From: JASLBX01 sp035762665
Lineage (GTDB): Bacteria > Actinomycetota > Actinomycetes > Jiangellales > Jiangellaceae
Length of the DNA stretch: 64,000 bases
Direction of reading: 5' to 3'
NCBI GenBank assembly: GCA_035762665.1
Contig: DASTNZ010000235.1
Coordinates: 127,067 to 191,066, forward strand
This document shows, piece after piece, positions 8,264 to 15,973 of the stretch. A model generated the notes under the pieces. It ran no database searches, was not told where the DNA came from, and was given only the letters and a program-made list of their open reading frames with translations. Within the stretch, counting starts at the first letter, position 1; every line of letters begins with the position of its first letter. The translations under genes were made by a program, and so were the position numbers.

Positions 8264-9435
8264 AACCACTGAGCCGCCAGGTGGAACCGGTCGTTGACCG
8301 GCACCTCTTCGTGCCCGCCATCATGGGTGCCGGACTGCTGTTCTCGATCGCCGCGGTGGTGCGCGACATGCTTCACTCCAGGCAGGGTAGGGCGCCCGGC
8401 TTGGATCGGCGGCTGGACATTTCGGGCCGAGCGAGCGCTCGCCACGTGGCCACCGGCGAACGACCGGGTAGCGCATTGCGCACGGCGGCGCGCCCTCGGG
8501 TCTTCTACCTGCTTACCGCCTTGGCCGCGCTGGGCGTGGCGGCGTATGTGGTCACCGGCTCCACCTACAACTACCTGCGAGCAGCCGGTTACGTCGCCGG
8601 GGTCGCCTGGTTGTGGGCCGCCTCCCTGCTGCTTGGAATCGTGCTCACCGTGGTAGGGCTGCTGTCATTGCGGATGTACTTGAGCTGGCCGGTACCGGCC
8701 CGGGGAGTCATCCGCCTGTTGGTCCACACTCCGCTCGGGCGTAGTTCGACCACTACCGACGAGGCGGAACTGCCTCGCATGCTGCTCGCCTGGGCCACCG
8801 CAGCGGCCGCTGTTGCGACCGGCATCGTGGTCCTGATGGCGATCCGCCCACCGGACTTTCTCGAACGGGCGGATGTCAGAATTACGTCGACCGTAGTCGC
8901 CTGGGACTGGCTGTCGTCTCTACCTCTCGATTGGTCCGGCAAGACCGAACCAGCGCTCGTTCTCGCGGTGCTCATCGGCGTCTTGACCATGCGATGCCGG
9001 GTTTTCGCACTGGCCTACGTCGGTGCATTCCTCGGCGGCTGGACGACGTACGTCATCCTCAAGAATGTGATCACGCAGCCTCGACCGGCAAGCGCCGGGT
9101 GGGTCGGCGTGGACTCGTTCCCTAGCGGCCACCTGGTCCAGGCGACGATCATCGCAGGTCTCGTGCCGATGGCTCTCGTAGTTCTCTTCCGACGCTGGTG
9201 GCCTGCCGTTGTCGCCGCTCCACTGCTCGTGCTTGCGGTCGCCGCGACGGCCGTGTACCGCATCCACGTTGGAACCCACTGGTTCAGTGACACGGTGGCC
9301 GGGGTCCTCATCGGCTGCACGTTCGTGCTCGCGGCGTACTGGGCGTTGCGCCATCCCCGATGGCATCGGCGATGTCACCGGTGCCCATGGACTGACCAGG
9401 TCGCCCCGCTGGGGTCCTCCGTCCCTCGGATCTAG
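8260..9435 (+). CDS. PAP2-family integral membrane phosphatase
   Basis: 391 residues with about eight hydrophobic segments. The C-terminal half carries all three PAP2 signatures: KNVITQPRP, then FPSGH, then YRIHVGTHWFSD with the catalytic His. The family dephosphorylates lipid phosphates such as undecaprenyl pyrophosphate or phosphatidic acid on the outer leaflet. The N-terminal about 230 residues contain extra helices and a charged loop with no recognised domain. ATG overlaps the upstream stop (ATGA). Last gene of the VOC operon; the tail is Cys/His/Trp/Arg-rich. Confidence 0.88.
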   Translation: MKPLSRQVEPVVDRHLFVPAIMGAGLLFSIAAVVRDMLHSRQGRAPGLDRRLDISGRASARHVATGERPGSALRTAARPRVFYLLTALAALGVAAYVVTGSTYNYLRAAGYVAGVAWLWAASLLLGIVLTVVGLLSLRMYLSWPVPARGVIRLLVHTPLGRSSTTTDEAELPRMLLAWATAAAAVATGIVVLMAIRPPDFLERADVRITSTVVAWDWLSSLPLDWSGKTEPALVLAVLIGVLTMRCRVFALAYVGAFLGGWTTYVILKNVITQPRPASAGWVGVDSFPSGHLVQATIIAGLVPMALVVLFRRWWPAVVAAPLLVLAVAATAVYRIHVGTHWFSDTVAGVLIGCTFVLAAYWALRHPRWHRRCHRCPWTDQVAPLGSSVPRI

Positions 9436-9447
9436 GACGTTCGCCCG
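9434..9447 (+). promoter_or_regulatory. DosR-like box before GAPDH
   Basis: AGGACGTTCGCCCG keeps 7 of 10 half-site positions and ends 69 bases before the GAPDH ATG, the usual spacing in this window. It overlaps the stop codon of the PAP2 gene. Confidence 0.4.
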
Positions 9448-9515
9448 CTCCAATCTGGACAGCGTCGCGTGACGCTGGTGGAGAGGTACGCCGTCCGCCG
9501 ATGAAGGAGTGACCC

Positions 9516-10514
9516 ATGACCGTGCGGGTAGGTATCAATGGTTTCGGGCGCATTGGGCGCAATTTTCTCCGCTGTGCGCTGGAGCGCGACATCAAGGTCG
9601 TCGGGATAAACGATGTTGCGCCGGTGGAGACGCTGGCGCACTTGCTGGCGTACGACTCGACCTACGGGCCGTTGCCCTATCCGGTCCGAGTCAACGGCGA
9701 TTCGATCCTGGTCGATCACGATCCGATCCCCGTAACCACCGAACGCGACCCTGACCGGCTGGAATGGGGTGCGTTGGGCGCGGATGTGGTCATTGAAGCG
9801 TCCGGCCGGTTCCGTGCTCGCGAGGAAGCCGCGCGCCACCTTAAGGCGGGCGCCGCGAAGGTGCTGATCTCAGCGCCTGGCAAAGGCGTCGACCTCACCG
9901 TGGTGATGGGCGTGAACCACCGCGCATACGACACCGACGTCCACGATGTCATCTCGAACGCCTCGTGCACGACCAACTGCGTCGTTCCCATGGTCAAGGT
10001 TCTGGACGACGCGTTCGGCATCGACAAGGGCTTCATGACGACGGTCCACGGCTACACGAACGACCAGGTCGTCCTGGACGCTCCACACAAGGACCTGCGT
10101 CGCGCTCGCTCTGCGGCCGTGAACATCATCCCGACCAGCACTGGTGCGGCCCGGGCGATCGGTCTCGTGCTGCCGGATCTGGCAGGGCGGATCGACGGTG
10201 TCGCGTTACGAGTGCCGGTCGAGGACGGCTCTCTGGTCGACCTCGCCGTGGTCCTTGACCGAGACGTCACAGACGCCGAGGTCAACGCCGCGTTCGCCGA
10301 AGCGGCCAACGGAGAGTTGGCGGGCATTCTTCGGTACACGGAGGCCCCGATCGTGTCGCGCGACATCGTGTCCGATCCGTCCTCGTGCGTCTTCGACTCC
10401 GCTCTCACGCAGGCCAACGGCCCACTCGTCAAGATCTTCGGTTGGTACGACAACGAATGGGGCTACACCAACCGGCTGGCCGACCTCGCCGAGTACGTCG
10501 GCCAGCAGCTTTAG
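9516..10514 (+). CDS. gap: type I glyceraldehyde-3-phosphate dehydrogenase
   Basis: 332 residues, complete and canonical. The NAD-binding start is INGFGRIGRNFLR, and Asp33 in GINDVAP argues for NAD+ over NADP+. The active-site motif is SNASCTTNC with catalytic Cys151. Further conserved pieces are TVHGYTNDQ, RRARSAAVNIIPTSTGAA and WYDNEWGYTNRL. It converts glyceraldehyde-3-phosphate to 1,3-bisphosphoglycerate. An AAGGAG ribosome site precedes the ATG. Since most actinobacteria keep gap next to pgk and tpi, a lone copy inside a stress island is probably a second, condition-specific enzyme (inference). Confidence 0.95.
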   Translation: MTVRVGINGFGRIGRNFLRCALERDIKVVGINDVAPVETLAHLLAYDSTYGPLPYPVRVNGDSILVDHDPIPVTTERDPDRLEWGALGADVVIEASGRFRAREEAARHLKAGAAKVLISAPGKGVDLTVVMGVNHRAYDTDVHDVISNASCTTNCVVPMVKVLDDAFGIDKGFMTTVHGYTNDQVVLDAPHKDLRRARSAAVNIIPTSTGAARAIGLVLPDLAGRIDGVALRVPVEDGSLVDLAVVLDRDVTDAEVNAAFAEAANGELAGILRYTEAPIVSRDIVSDPSSCVFDSALTQANGPLVKIFGWYDNEWGYTNRLADLAEYVGQQL

Positions 10515-10535
10515 CCCTGGAAATGAGGTTGCGCG

Positions 10536-11273
10536 ATGTCCACAAGCGCACCACCACCACCCACAGCTCAGCCCCCTGCAACCGTCCCGCCGGCTCAACC
10601 GGGCAGGCCGTGGACGGGCGGCAGGGTGACCGCGCTCGTCCTCGGTTCGATCCTGGCGCTCGTTTCGTTCGGACTGCTGGTCACCGGCCTGGTCGGGCTG
10701 ATCTTCGATCAGACGCAACGGGATGCCGACGGCTTCCTGGAGTTCGGTCCCGTCGAGTTCGAGAGCAATGGCTACGCCGTAACAGCAGGTGGGCTGACCG
10801 TCGACACCTCGGTGCCAGGCTGGCTCCAGGTTGAGAACGTGATCGGCGACGTCCGGTTGCGCGCGGAGTCCACCGACGGCAGCCCGGTGTTTCTCGGCGT
10901 TGCGGAAGAGGACGCGGTCGAGCCGTACCTCGCCGACCTTGCGTACGACGAGGTGCTTGATATCAGCGGTTTCGGCTACACAGTCACCTACGCGCCGCAC
11001 ACTGGCGGTGCTCCGGCGACGGCACCGACCGACGAGGACATTTGGACGGCCTGGACGGCGGGGCCTGGTGAGCAGACCTTGTTCGTCGAGATGGAAACCG
11101 GCGACTGGGTTGCCGTGGCGATGAACGCCGACGGAACGGCAGGCGTGGACGTGACCGGCACTGTTGCCGCCGAGTTCCCAGCCCTGACTCCCACGGCGAT
11201 CATTTTGCTCGTCGTCGGCGGGATCGGGCTCGTGGTGTCAGCCATCCCGATCTTCCTGGCGGTTCGCGGCTGA
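10536..11273 (+). CDS. membrane protein of unknown function
   Basis: 245 residues. A Pro-rich cytoplasmic start (about 1-28) is followed by a helix (about 30-55), an extracellular region of about 150 residues rich in acidic and Thr/Gly positions, and a second helix near the C-terminus (about 218-240). Plain two-pass topology with the soluble domain outside. No catalytic motif seen. It follows gap by 21 bases and precedes a USP by 29, so it could be co-transcribed with both. Confidence 0.75.
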   Translation: MSTSAPPPPTAQPPATVPPAQPGRPWTGGRVTALVLGSILALVSFGLLVTGLVGLIFDQTQRDADGFLEFGPVEFESNGYAVTAGGLTVDTSVPGWLQVENVIGDVRLRAESTDGSPVFLGVAEEDAVEPYLADLAYDEVLDISGFGYTVTYAPHTGGAPATAPTDEDIWTAWTAGPGEQTLFVEMETGDWVAVAMNADGTAGVDVTGTVAAEFPALTPTAIILLVVGGIGLVVSAIPIFLAVRG

Positions 11274-11302
11274 ACAGCCCAGCGGCGGAGGAGGAGGCAC
11301 CG

Positions 11303-11821
11303 ATGGACGCCAACCGCCGAGGCAGGGTCATCGTGGGAATCGATCCGTCCCCGTCCGGAATGTGTGCTCTGCGCCGCGCCGTTGACGAGGCCCGAGAACG
11401 CGAGGCCACGCTTGTCGCGGTTCGCAGCTGGCTCACGCAGCCACGCATGTACGCGGTGGCGCCGGACCTTCGCGAAATCGATGAAGCCGACGCCCGTGGG
11501 CTGGTGATGAGGGCTTTTGCCGAGACGATGGGCGGACTCCCGAATGACGTGATAGTCGAACAGGTAGTCCTGCCCGACTATCCTGGGCCCGCGCTGGTGC
11601 GGGTCGCCGATCGGGACGAGGACCTGTTGGTGCTCGGTTCCGGGCATCGCGGTTGGCGCGGGTCCGGCTCGCGGACAGTGCGGTACTGCGTCGCCTGGGC
11701 CGCGTGCCCGGTCCTAGTGATCCCACCGCCGCAGCTGGTCAGGACGTTTTCCCAACGCGCCCTGCGCCGCCAGCTTCGCCGCGAGATCGAGGACCTCACC
11801 CGTGGCGGCAGCGTGGCCTAG
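11303..11821 (+). CDS. single-domain universal stress protein
   Basis: 172 residues: one UspA domain (VIVGIDPSPSGMCALRRAVD at the start, then LLVLGSGHRGWRGSGSRTVR and CPVLVIPPP), plus a basic C-terminal extension of about 25 residues (SQRALRRQLRREIEDL). The nucleotide loop GSGHRGWRGSGS keeps the G-x2-G-x9-G(S) style of ATP-binding USPs. GGAGGAGGAG precedes the ATG. It faces the next USP gene tail-to-tail across a long hairpin. Confidence 0.88.
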   Translation: MDANRRGRVIVGIDPSPSGMCALRRAVDEAREREATLVAVRSWLTQPRMYAVAPDLREIDEADARGLVMRAFAETMGGLPNDVIVEQVVLPDYPGPALVRVADRDEDLLVLGSGHRGWRGSGSRTVRYCVAWAACPVLVIPPPQLVRTFSQRALRRQLRREIEDLTRGGSVA

Positions 11822-11847
11822 ACGCCACCTACCGGCACCTGCGAACT

Positions 11848-11890
11848 GTCCGGCCGGACCACTCGGAGCCTCCGAGTCGTCCGGCCGGAC
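11848..11890. terminator. bidirectional hairpin terminator between convergent USP genes
   Basis: Arms 11848-11867 and 11871-11890 pair over 20 positions with one mismatch and a 3-base loop. Each arm contains the self-complementary GTCCGGCCGGAC, and the tip is ACTCGGA-GCC-TCCGAGT. There is no U-run, as is common in actinobacteria. The position exactly between two converging stop codons fits a shared terminator. Confidence 0.75.
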
Positions 11891-11903
11891 TAGCGCAAGT
11901 GCA

Positions 11904-12788
11904 TCAGGCCTCGGGCTGGTGCACGACAATGATCGGCTGGTCGACGTGCCGCAAGATGGCTCGGGCAACCGAACCGAGCAGCATGCCGGTTACCGTGCCG
12001 TGCCCGCGGCCGCCGATCACCACCAGATCAGCGTGGACCGCGTGGCGAGCCAACGCCTCGGCGGGGTGCTCGCTTTCCCCGATCGTGGTGACGGCCACGT
12101 TCGGATACTTCTCCCGCCACCCGGCGATCGACTCCGAGAGGATGAAGTCGTAGTCCGCGGGGAACTGTGGCCTGTTCTCACCAGTGAGCGGCCATCCTTC
12201 GGGCCATCGAGTCGGCCTGTGCCACGCGAAGACGACGGAGAGCTCCGCATCTCGGTCCGAGGCGGTCTCGAATGCAAACTGGACCGCCGCCTGGCAGTTC
12301 GCCGAACCGTCGACGCCAACCACGATCCGTCCGTACGGTTCGGCCGGCGGCTCCCAGGATGCCGGGATGACCGCGACAGGTGTGGTCGACCGGGAAGCGC
12401 ACGCAAGCGACACGGAGCCGAGCGCGAGTTCGGCGAACCGGCCGAGCCCCTCCCTGCCGACGACGAGCAGCCGGGCCCGCCTGCTGGCCTCAAGCAGAAT
12501 GCGTGGCGCAGGACCTTCTGCGCTCATGGTCGACACCGCCATATCCGGATGCGTGAACAACACCCAGTTCTGCGCATGCTTGAGGATGCGTTCGGACTCG
12601 TCTGTGATTTCCGGGAGGTGAACAGCGACAGCCGGCAGCGCGGCGATGATCGGCTGGTAGGCGTTCACCAGCCGCATCGGCCAGCCGTGCCTGGCCGCTT
12701 CGTCGGCGGCCCAGTCCAGCGCGTGCAACGAATCGGTCGAACCATCGACTCCGACCACAACCAGTCTGCTGAATTCGGTGTCCGACAT
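11904..12788 (-). CDS. tandem-domain universal stress protein
   Basis: 294 residues, two UspA domains: VVVGVDGSTDSLHALDWAAD ... GREGLGRFAELALGSVS and IVVGVDGSANCQAAVQFAFE ... GGRGHGTVTGMLLGSVA. It is clearly related to the tandem USP at 4080-4943, sharing the ending HVDQPIIVVHQPE against HVDRPIAVVHQPE, so the two are likely paralogues from duplication. The start is 26 bases after the CBS gene stop, making a CBS-USP operon like the Rv2626c/Rv2624c neighbourhood of M. tuberculosis. Confidence 0.93.
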   Translation of the reverse strand: MSDTEFSRLVVVGVDGSTDSLHALDWAADEAARHGWPMRLVNAYQPIIAALPAVAVHLPEITDESERILKHAQNWVLFTHPDMAVSTMSAEGPAPRILLEASRRARLLVVGREGLGRFAELALGSVSLACASRSTTPVAVIPASWEPPAEPYGRIVVGVDGSANCQAAVQFAFETASDRDAELSVVFAWHRPTRWPEGWPLTGENRPQFPADYDFILSESIAGWREKYPNVAVTTIGESEHPAEALARHAVHADLVVIGGRGHGTVTGMLLGSVARAILRHVDQPIIVVHQPEA

Positions 12789-12814
12789 TGGCCAGCTCCT
12801 TTCGAGCCGAAGAA

Positions 12815-13207
12815 CTACGCCTCGGCGGACCGGAATGTGCCGCCTCGCGCATACAGGTGGACCAAATCAGCGCGGCTGATGATCCCCACCAGCCGGCCCA
12901 AGTCGTCGACGACGGGCAGGCGTTTGATGCCGAAGTGGTCGATGAGCTGTGCCGCCACGTCGGCAGGCTGGTCGGCGCGGACCGTGATCGCCGGGCGGGA
13001 CATGATCTGTTCGGCCGTGCCGTCGGTGTACCGGTGGTGGATGATGTCCGCTTCGGACACGACGCCGACCACGCGATTCTGCAAGTCGACCACAGGCACC
13101 GCGCTCACGTGCCGGCCGTCCAGGACCTCGGCGATGGCACGCGTCGGCGCATCAGTGCAGACCGCGGCGACATCGGTGGCCATCAGATCTTCAACCAGCG
13201 TTCGCAT
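12815..13207 (-). CDS. CBS-pair protein, Hrp1 (Rv2626c)-like
   Basis: 130 residues, almost only a pair of CBS domains: VEDLMATDVAAVCTDAPTRA ... VPVVDLQNRVVGVVSEADII and IMSRPAITVRADQPADVAAQ ... LPVVDDLGRLVGIISRADLV. Such proteins bind adenosine nucleotides and sense energy charge; hypoxic response protein 1 of M. tuberculosis is the standard member. The ATG at 13207 is chosen because GAGGAGG sits right before it; an in-frame start 12 codons upstream lacks this. First gene of the CBS-USP operon, with a DosR-like box 54 bases upstream. Confidence 0.9.
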   Translation of the reverse strand: MRTLVEDLMATDVAAVCTDAPTRAIAEVLDGRHVSAVPVVDLQNRVVGVVSEADIIHHRYTDGTAEQIMSRPAITVRADQPADVAAQLIDHFGIKRLPVVDDLGRLVGIISRADLVHLYARGGTFRSAEA

Positions 13208-13260
13208 GGCAACCTCCTCATCCTGCTTCGACGGTATGGCCATGAATGGCCGAACCGGCA

Positions 13261-13274
13261 GGTCCGAAGGTCCT
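13261..13274 (-). promoter_or_regulatory. DosR-like box (CBS-USP operon)
   Basis: On the minus strand AGGACCTTCGGACC: 7 of 10 half-site positions with the CTTC spacer, 54 bases before the CBS gene start and beyond the nitroreductase stop. Confidence 0.5.
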
Positions 13275-13296
13275 CTACGAACCGGTCCAGGCGGCC

Positions 13297-14277
13297 CTAA
13301 TCCGGCTCGATGAACTCACCGATCGGGCGCCGCGGAGTCGGCGGAACCTCTGGACCGTAGCCAAGTCGCATCACGACCTGCGGCTCGGACCAGCCGCCAA
13401 GCGGGTCGCGAACCAGCCACCGCAGCTCGGAGTGCTCGATCGCCTGGGTGAGTAAGGAGACCGCGATCCCCTCCCGGGTCGCGACCAGCAACACGTGCTG
13501 CATCGCCTGACCGGCCACGAGCCAATCGCGAGGGGAGTCCCGGCGGGTCGCGAGCACGGCCAGCACCGGTTGCGGCTCGAACTGCCCGGCCGGCCGGGCC
13601 CGATCGCGCCGGTCCACCGCGAGGTCACGCACCGGCGCGGACCGCCGCCGCGGGCGAGGTCCGAGCGAGGCGGACGGTACGCCATCTTGGTCGCGCTCGC
13701 CGCCGACCCAGTGGTGGCGCTCCGCCAACCGGAGCGGGTCGAGGTCGTCGGACATGTTCGCCTCGCCGGTGAGGCGGAGCAGCCAGTCGCGGCGAGCCGG
13801 CTCCGTTACCCATTCCAGGGTGGCGCCCTCGACGTTCGCGGCTTTGCTGATCGCGGCGCGCAGTGGCCCCGGGATGTCGCGATCCGCGTAGGGTGCTCGG
13901 TTCGTGCGTCGGCTGGGCAGCAGCGGATACAGGTCAGAAAGTTCGGGCTGGCTTCCAGGAGCCAGAGCACCGAGCCACACTTCGGCCACCAACGTCCGGT
14001 CGGTCCTGTCGTGCAGGGTTACGTTTGTCTCGTAGCCCAGCTTCGCGGCCGCTACCCGGAGATTGAGCACGACCGCGCCGATGCTGATCAATGCCATCCT
14101 GCGGTCCGGATCCTCCGCCGGCAGTTCGTACCGGGGATCTCGGTGGACTTCGATGGTGTGCCCTCTGAAACGGAACCGCCACGGCTGAGTGTTGTGCATC
14201 GACGGCGCAAGGATCGCTGCGCCGATGAGCATCTCTCTTGCAGCCTTGTCCAACGCGGCTGGCGTTCGATCTGTCAT
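13297..14277 (-). CDS. Acg-family nitroreductase-like flavoprotein
   Basis: 326 residues. The N-terminal motif AAILAPSMHNTQPWRFRF is diagnostic of the Acg/nitroreductase fold (FMN-binding). Later blocks are LLPSRRTNRAPYADRDIP and AGQAMQHVLLVATREGIAVS. Rv2032 (acg), Rv3127 and Rv3131 of the M. tuberculosis DosR regulon belong here; Acg itself is thought to sequester flavin rather than act as an enzyme. The ATG at 14277 is preferred because GGAG is 10 bases before it; a GTG three codons earlier overlaps that site. I see no convincing DosR-like box in its own upstream region. Confidence 0.88.
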   Translation of the reverse strand: MTDRTPAALDKAAREMLIGAAILAPSMHNTQPWRFRFRGHTIEVHRDPRYELPAEDPDRRMALISIGAVVLNLRVAAAKLGYETNVTLHDRTDRTLVAEVWLGALAPGSQPELSDLYPLLPSRRTNRAPYADRDIPGPLRAAISKAANVEGATLEWVTEPARRDWLLRLTGEANMSDDLDPLRLAERHHWVGGERDQDGVPSASLGPRPRRRSAPVRDLAVDRRDRARPAGQFEPQPVLAVLATRRDSPRDWLVAGQAMQHVLLVATREGIAVSLLTQAIEHSELRWLVRDPLGGWSEPQVVMRLGYGPEVPPTPRRPIGEFIEPD

Positions 14278-14503
14278 GGCAATCACTCCACGCTGCTACG
14301 GGCCACCACTGGGGGCGGAGCTACGCTCAGGCGTACCGGCGCCACGACGGCAGTCGAGTCACCGATCCGGTGCTTACCTCAACTCTGTCACCGACCCGCC
14401 GCGCGGGTACCGTCGAAGGTCGGCGCGGACGGTGACATAGGGCCCGGCCGCGCGTGAGCTTCTCCCCTGCCAGCACCGTGGCGGGCGTGGCCATGCTGGA
14501 GCC

Positions 14504-14779
14504 ATGGAGACCTCGAAGGAACCTGGCGAGCTGGGCCGGCGGGTGGCACACCGCCGTCTGCGGCTCGGACTGAGCCGTGCCCAGGTTGCGCGGCGCGCCC
14601 GGATGCCCGAGGGCTACATCAGGCACATCGAGGAGCAACCGGCTGAGGTTGACTCCGGCGCGCTCTGGCGACTCGCGGCTGCGCTCGAGACCACACCACG
14701 CCAACTGCTCGGCTCGAGTCCCTCGCCGCCGGTCTCCGAGCGACGGCCAGACGAGGCTGGGGCTACAACCGGAAGGTAG
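14504..14779 (+). CDS. XRE-type helix-turn-helix protein
   Basis: 91 residues with one HTH (about 8-65): LGRRVAHRRLRLGLSRAQVA, then RRARMPEGYIRHIEEQPAEV, then LWRLAAALETTPRQLLG. Helix-turn-helix proteins of this kind often sit beside or are fused to PPOX flavin proteins in actinobacteria; here it stands alone. The disordered Pro/Ser/Arg tail gives no further hint. Six bases separate it from the flavodoxin gene, so a two-gene operon is likely. Target unknown. Confidence 0.8.
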   Translation: METSKEPGELGRRVAHRRLRLGLSRAQVARRARMPEGYIRHIEEQPAEVDSGALWRLAAALETTPRQLLGSSPSPPVSERRPDEAGATTGR

Positions 14780-14785
14780 GACGCC

Positions 14786-15331
14786 ATGCGCGCTCTCGTC
14801 GTGTACGAATCGATGTTCGGCAACACCAGGGCGATCGCGTACGCCATCGCCAAGGGGTTGGAGAATTGGGTTCCTGTCGACGTGACAGAAGTCAAGTCGG
14901 CGCCCACGGTACTGGGGGACGAGATCTCGCTGCTAGTCGTCGGAGGACCGACGCATGCCTTCGGGATGTCTCGCGACAGCACCCGCCGTGACGCCGAAAT
15001 CAAGGGCGCCGGCCCAGTGGTGTCGACAGATGAAGGTATCCGGGAATGGCTGGGCAAGCTCGGACACCCTCGGAACGGCTTTCCCGCCACCACGTTCGAC
15101 ACCAAGATCAACAAATCTTGGTTGCCGGGCTCGGCGGCCAAGGCGGCCCACAAACGTCTGCGCTGGCTGCGGTTCCAGATGGTCACCCCGCCGGAGTCGT
15201 TCTTCGTGACCGACGTGGCCGGCCCGCTGGTGGACGGCGAACTCGATCGCGCGCAGGCATGGGGTGAGCAGGTCGGCGCGGTCTGGGCCCGCGGGAACCG
15301 CACAGCGGGTCTCGGCCCAGATGAGGGCTGA
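14786..15331 (+). CDS. flavodoxin-family protein
   Basis: 181 residues. The FMN phosphate loop is at the start (VYESMFGNTRAIAYAIAKGL), followed by LLVVGGPTHAFGMS in the second flavin-contact loop. C-terminal half keeps the sheet (SFFVTDVAGPLVDGELDRAQ). It probably carries electrons in the cytoplasm or acts as an FMN-dependent oxidoreductase; partner unknown. Follows the HTH gene by six bases and converges on the DUF1918 gene. Confidence 0.88.
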   Translation: MRALVVYESMFGNTRAIAYAIAKGLENWVPVDVTEVKSAPTVLGDEISLLVVGGPTHAFGMSRDSTRRDAEIKGAGPVVSTDEGIREWLGKLGHPRNGFPATTFDTKINKSWLPGSAAKAAHKRLRWLRFQMVTPPESFFVTDVAGPLVDGELDRAQAWGEQVGAVWARGNRTAGLGPDEG

Positions 15332-15338
15332 TCGCCCA

Positions 15339-15542
15339 CTACGCCGCTGTGTCGCTATCGAAGTGCTCGATGACGGCGTCTGCGCCAGGAAAGACCAGGG
15401 CCACGTGGCCGTCATCGTTCCAGCGCACGAGGTACGGCGGCATGCCGTGATCGCCGCGCACCTCCAGCACCTCGCCATCTCGCTCCCGCTCGCCCACGTG
15501 ATGAGCCTTGATGACGATCCGGTCACCGACTGTCGCGTGCAT
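15339..15542 (-). CDS. DUF1918 protein (Rv0569-like)
   Basis: 67 residues: VGDRIVIKAHHVGERERDGE, then VLEVRGDHGMPPYLVRWNDD, then GHVALVFPGADAVIEHF. This SH3-like small fold is DUF1918; its member Rv0569 is in the DosR regulon of M. tuberculosis. Function unknown, though nucleic-acid binding has been suggested for the family. The ATG at 15542 follows GGAGGAG; an in-frame extension of eight codons has no such site. Divergent from the DUF1876 gene across a perfect palindromic box. Confidence 0.88.
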   Translation of the reverse strand: MHATVGDRIVIKAHHVGERERDGEVLEVRGDHGMPPYLVRWNDDGHVALVFPGADAVIEHFDSDTAA

Positions 15543-15616
15543 GGCTCCTCCTCTCCGTAGTTCCACGACACCACCGGCACCGGCGCCCCACGTAGAGCAG
15601 CACGTCCCCGCCAGTG

Positions 15617-15630
15617 GGGCCCTTCGGCCC
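15617..15630. promoter_or_regulatory. DosR-like box, divergent DUF1918 / DUF1876-hyp
   Basis: GGGCCCTTCGGCCC, symmetrical half-sites GGGCC and GGCCC around CTTC (8 of 10 DosR positions). It lies 75 bases before the DUF1918 start and 61 before the DUF1876 start, so one site could serve both. The same 14-mer recurs at 47272-47285. Confidence 0.6.
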
Positions 15631-15690
15631 TGCCACCTGCCGGGCTCCTGCTCCTAGCGTCGAAGCACGGAGACACGGAGGCGACAGATC

Positions 15691-15963
15691 ATGACCGCGA
15701 CCAAGCACTGGACCGTCGACATCTACATCGACGAGCACGACGACGACTCCACGCGCGCTGAGGCCCGACTCCGCACCCGGGAAAGCACGCAGGTCAAGGG
15801 AATCGGCTTCGCACGCCGCAACCCGCACGATGTGAACGTCCCCGAGATCGGCGACGAGCTGGCAGCAGCCCGCGCTCTGGCCGACCTTGCCCGTCGACTG
15901 CTTCAGACGACAGCCGAGGACATCGAGGACCTCACTCACGAATCCGTCCACCTGGCACGGTGA
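15691..15963 (+). CDS. DUF1876 protein (Rv1738/Rv2632c-like)
   Basis: 90 residues: HWTVDIYIDEHDDDSTRAEA, LRTRESTQVKGIGFARRNP, VPEIGDELAAARALADLARR. This is DUF1876, whose member Rv1738 is among the most strongly DosR-induced proteins of M. tuberculosis and has a dimer fold resembling ribosome hibernation factors. Role therefore likely in dormancy, perhaps at the ribosome (inference). GGAGGCGAC precedes the ATG. It is first in the transcript leading into hypF, ten bases downstream. Confidence 0.9.
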   Translation: MTATKHWTVDIYIDEHDDDSTRAEARLRTRESTQVKGIGFARRNPHDVNVPEIGDELAAARALADLARRLLQTTAEDIEDLTHESVHLAR

Positions 15964-15973
15964 GCGAGGGCGC

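Noticed and set aside
14278..14503. DosR-like boxes upstream of the nitroreductase and HTH genes
   Set aside because: The best candidates (near 14412 and 14439) keep only about half of the fixed positions; not distinguishable from GC-rich background.
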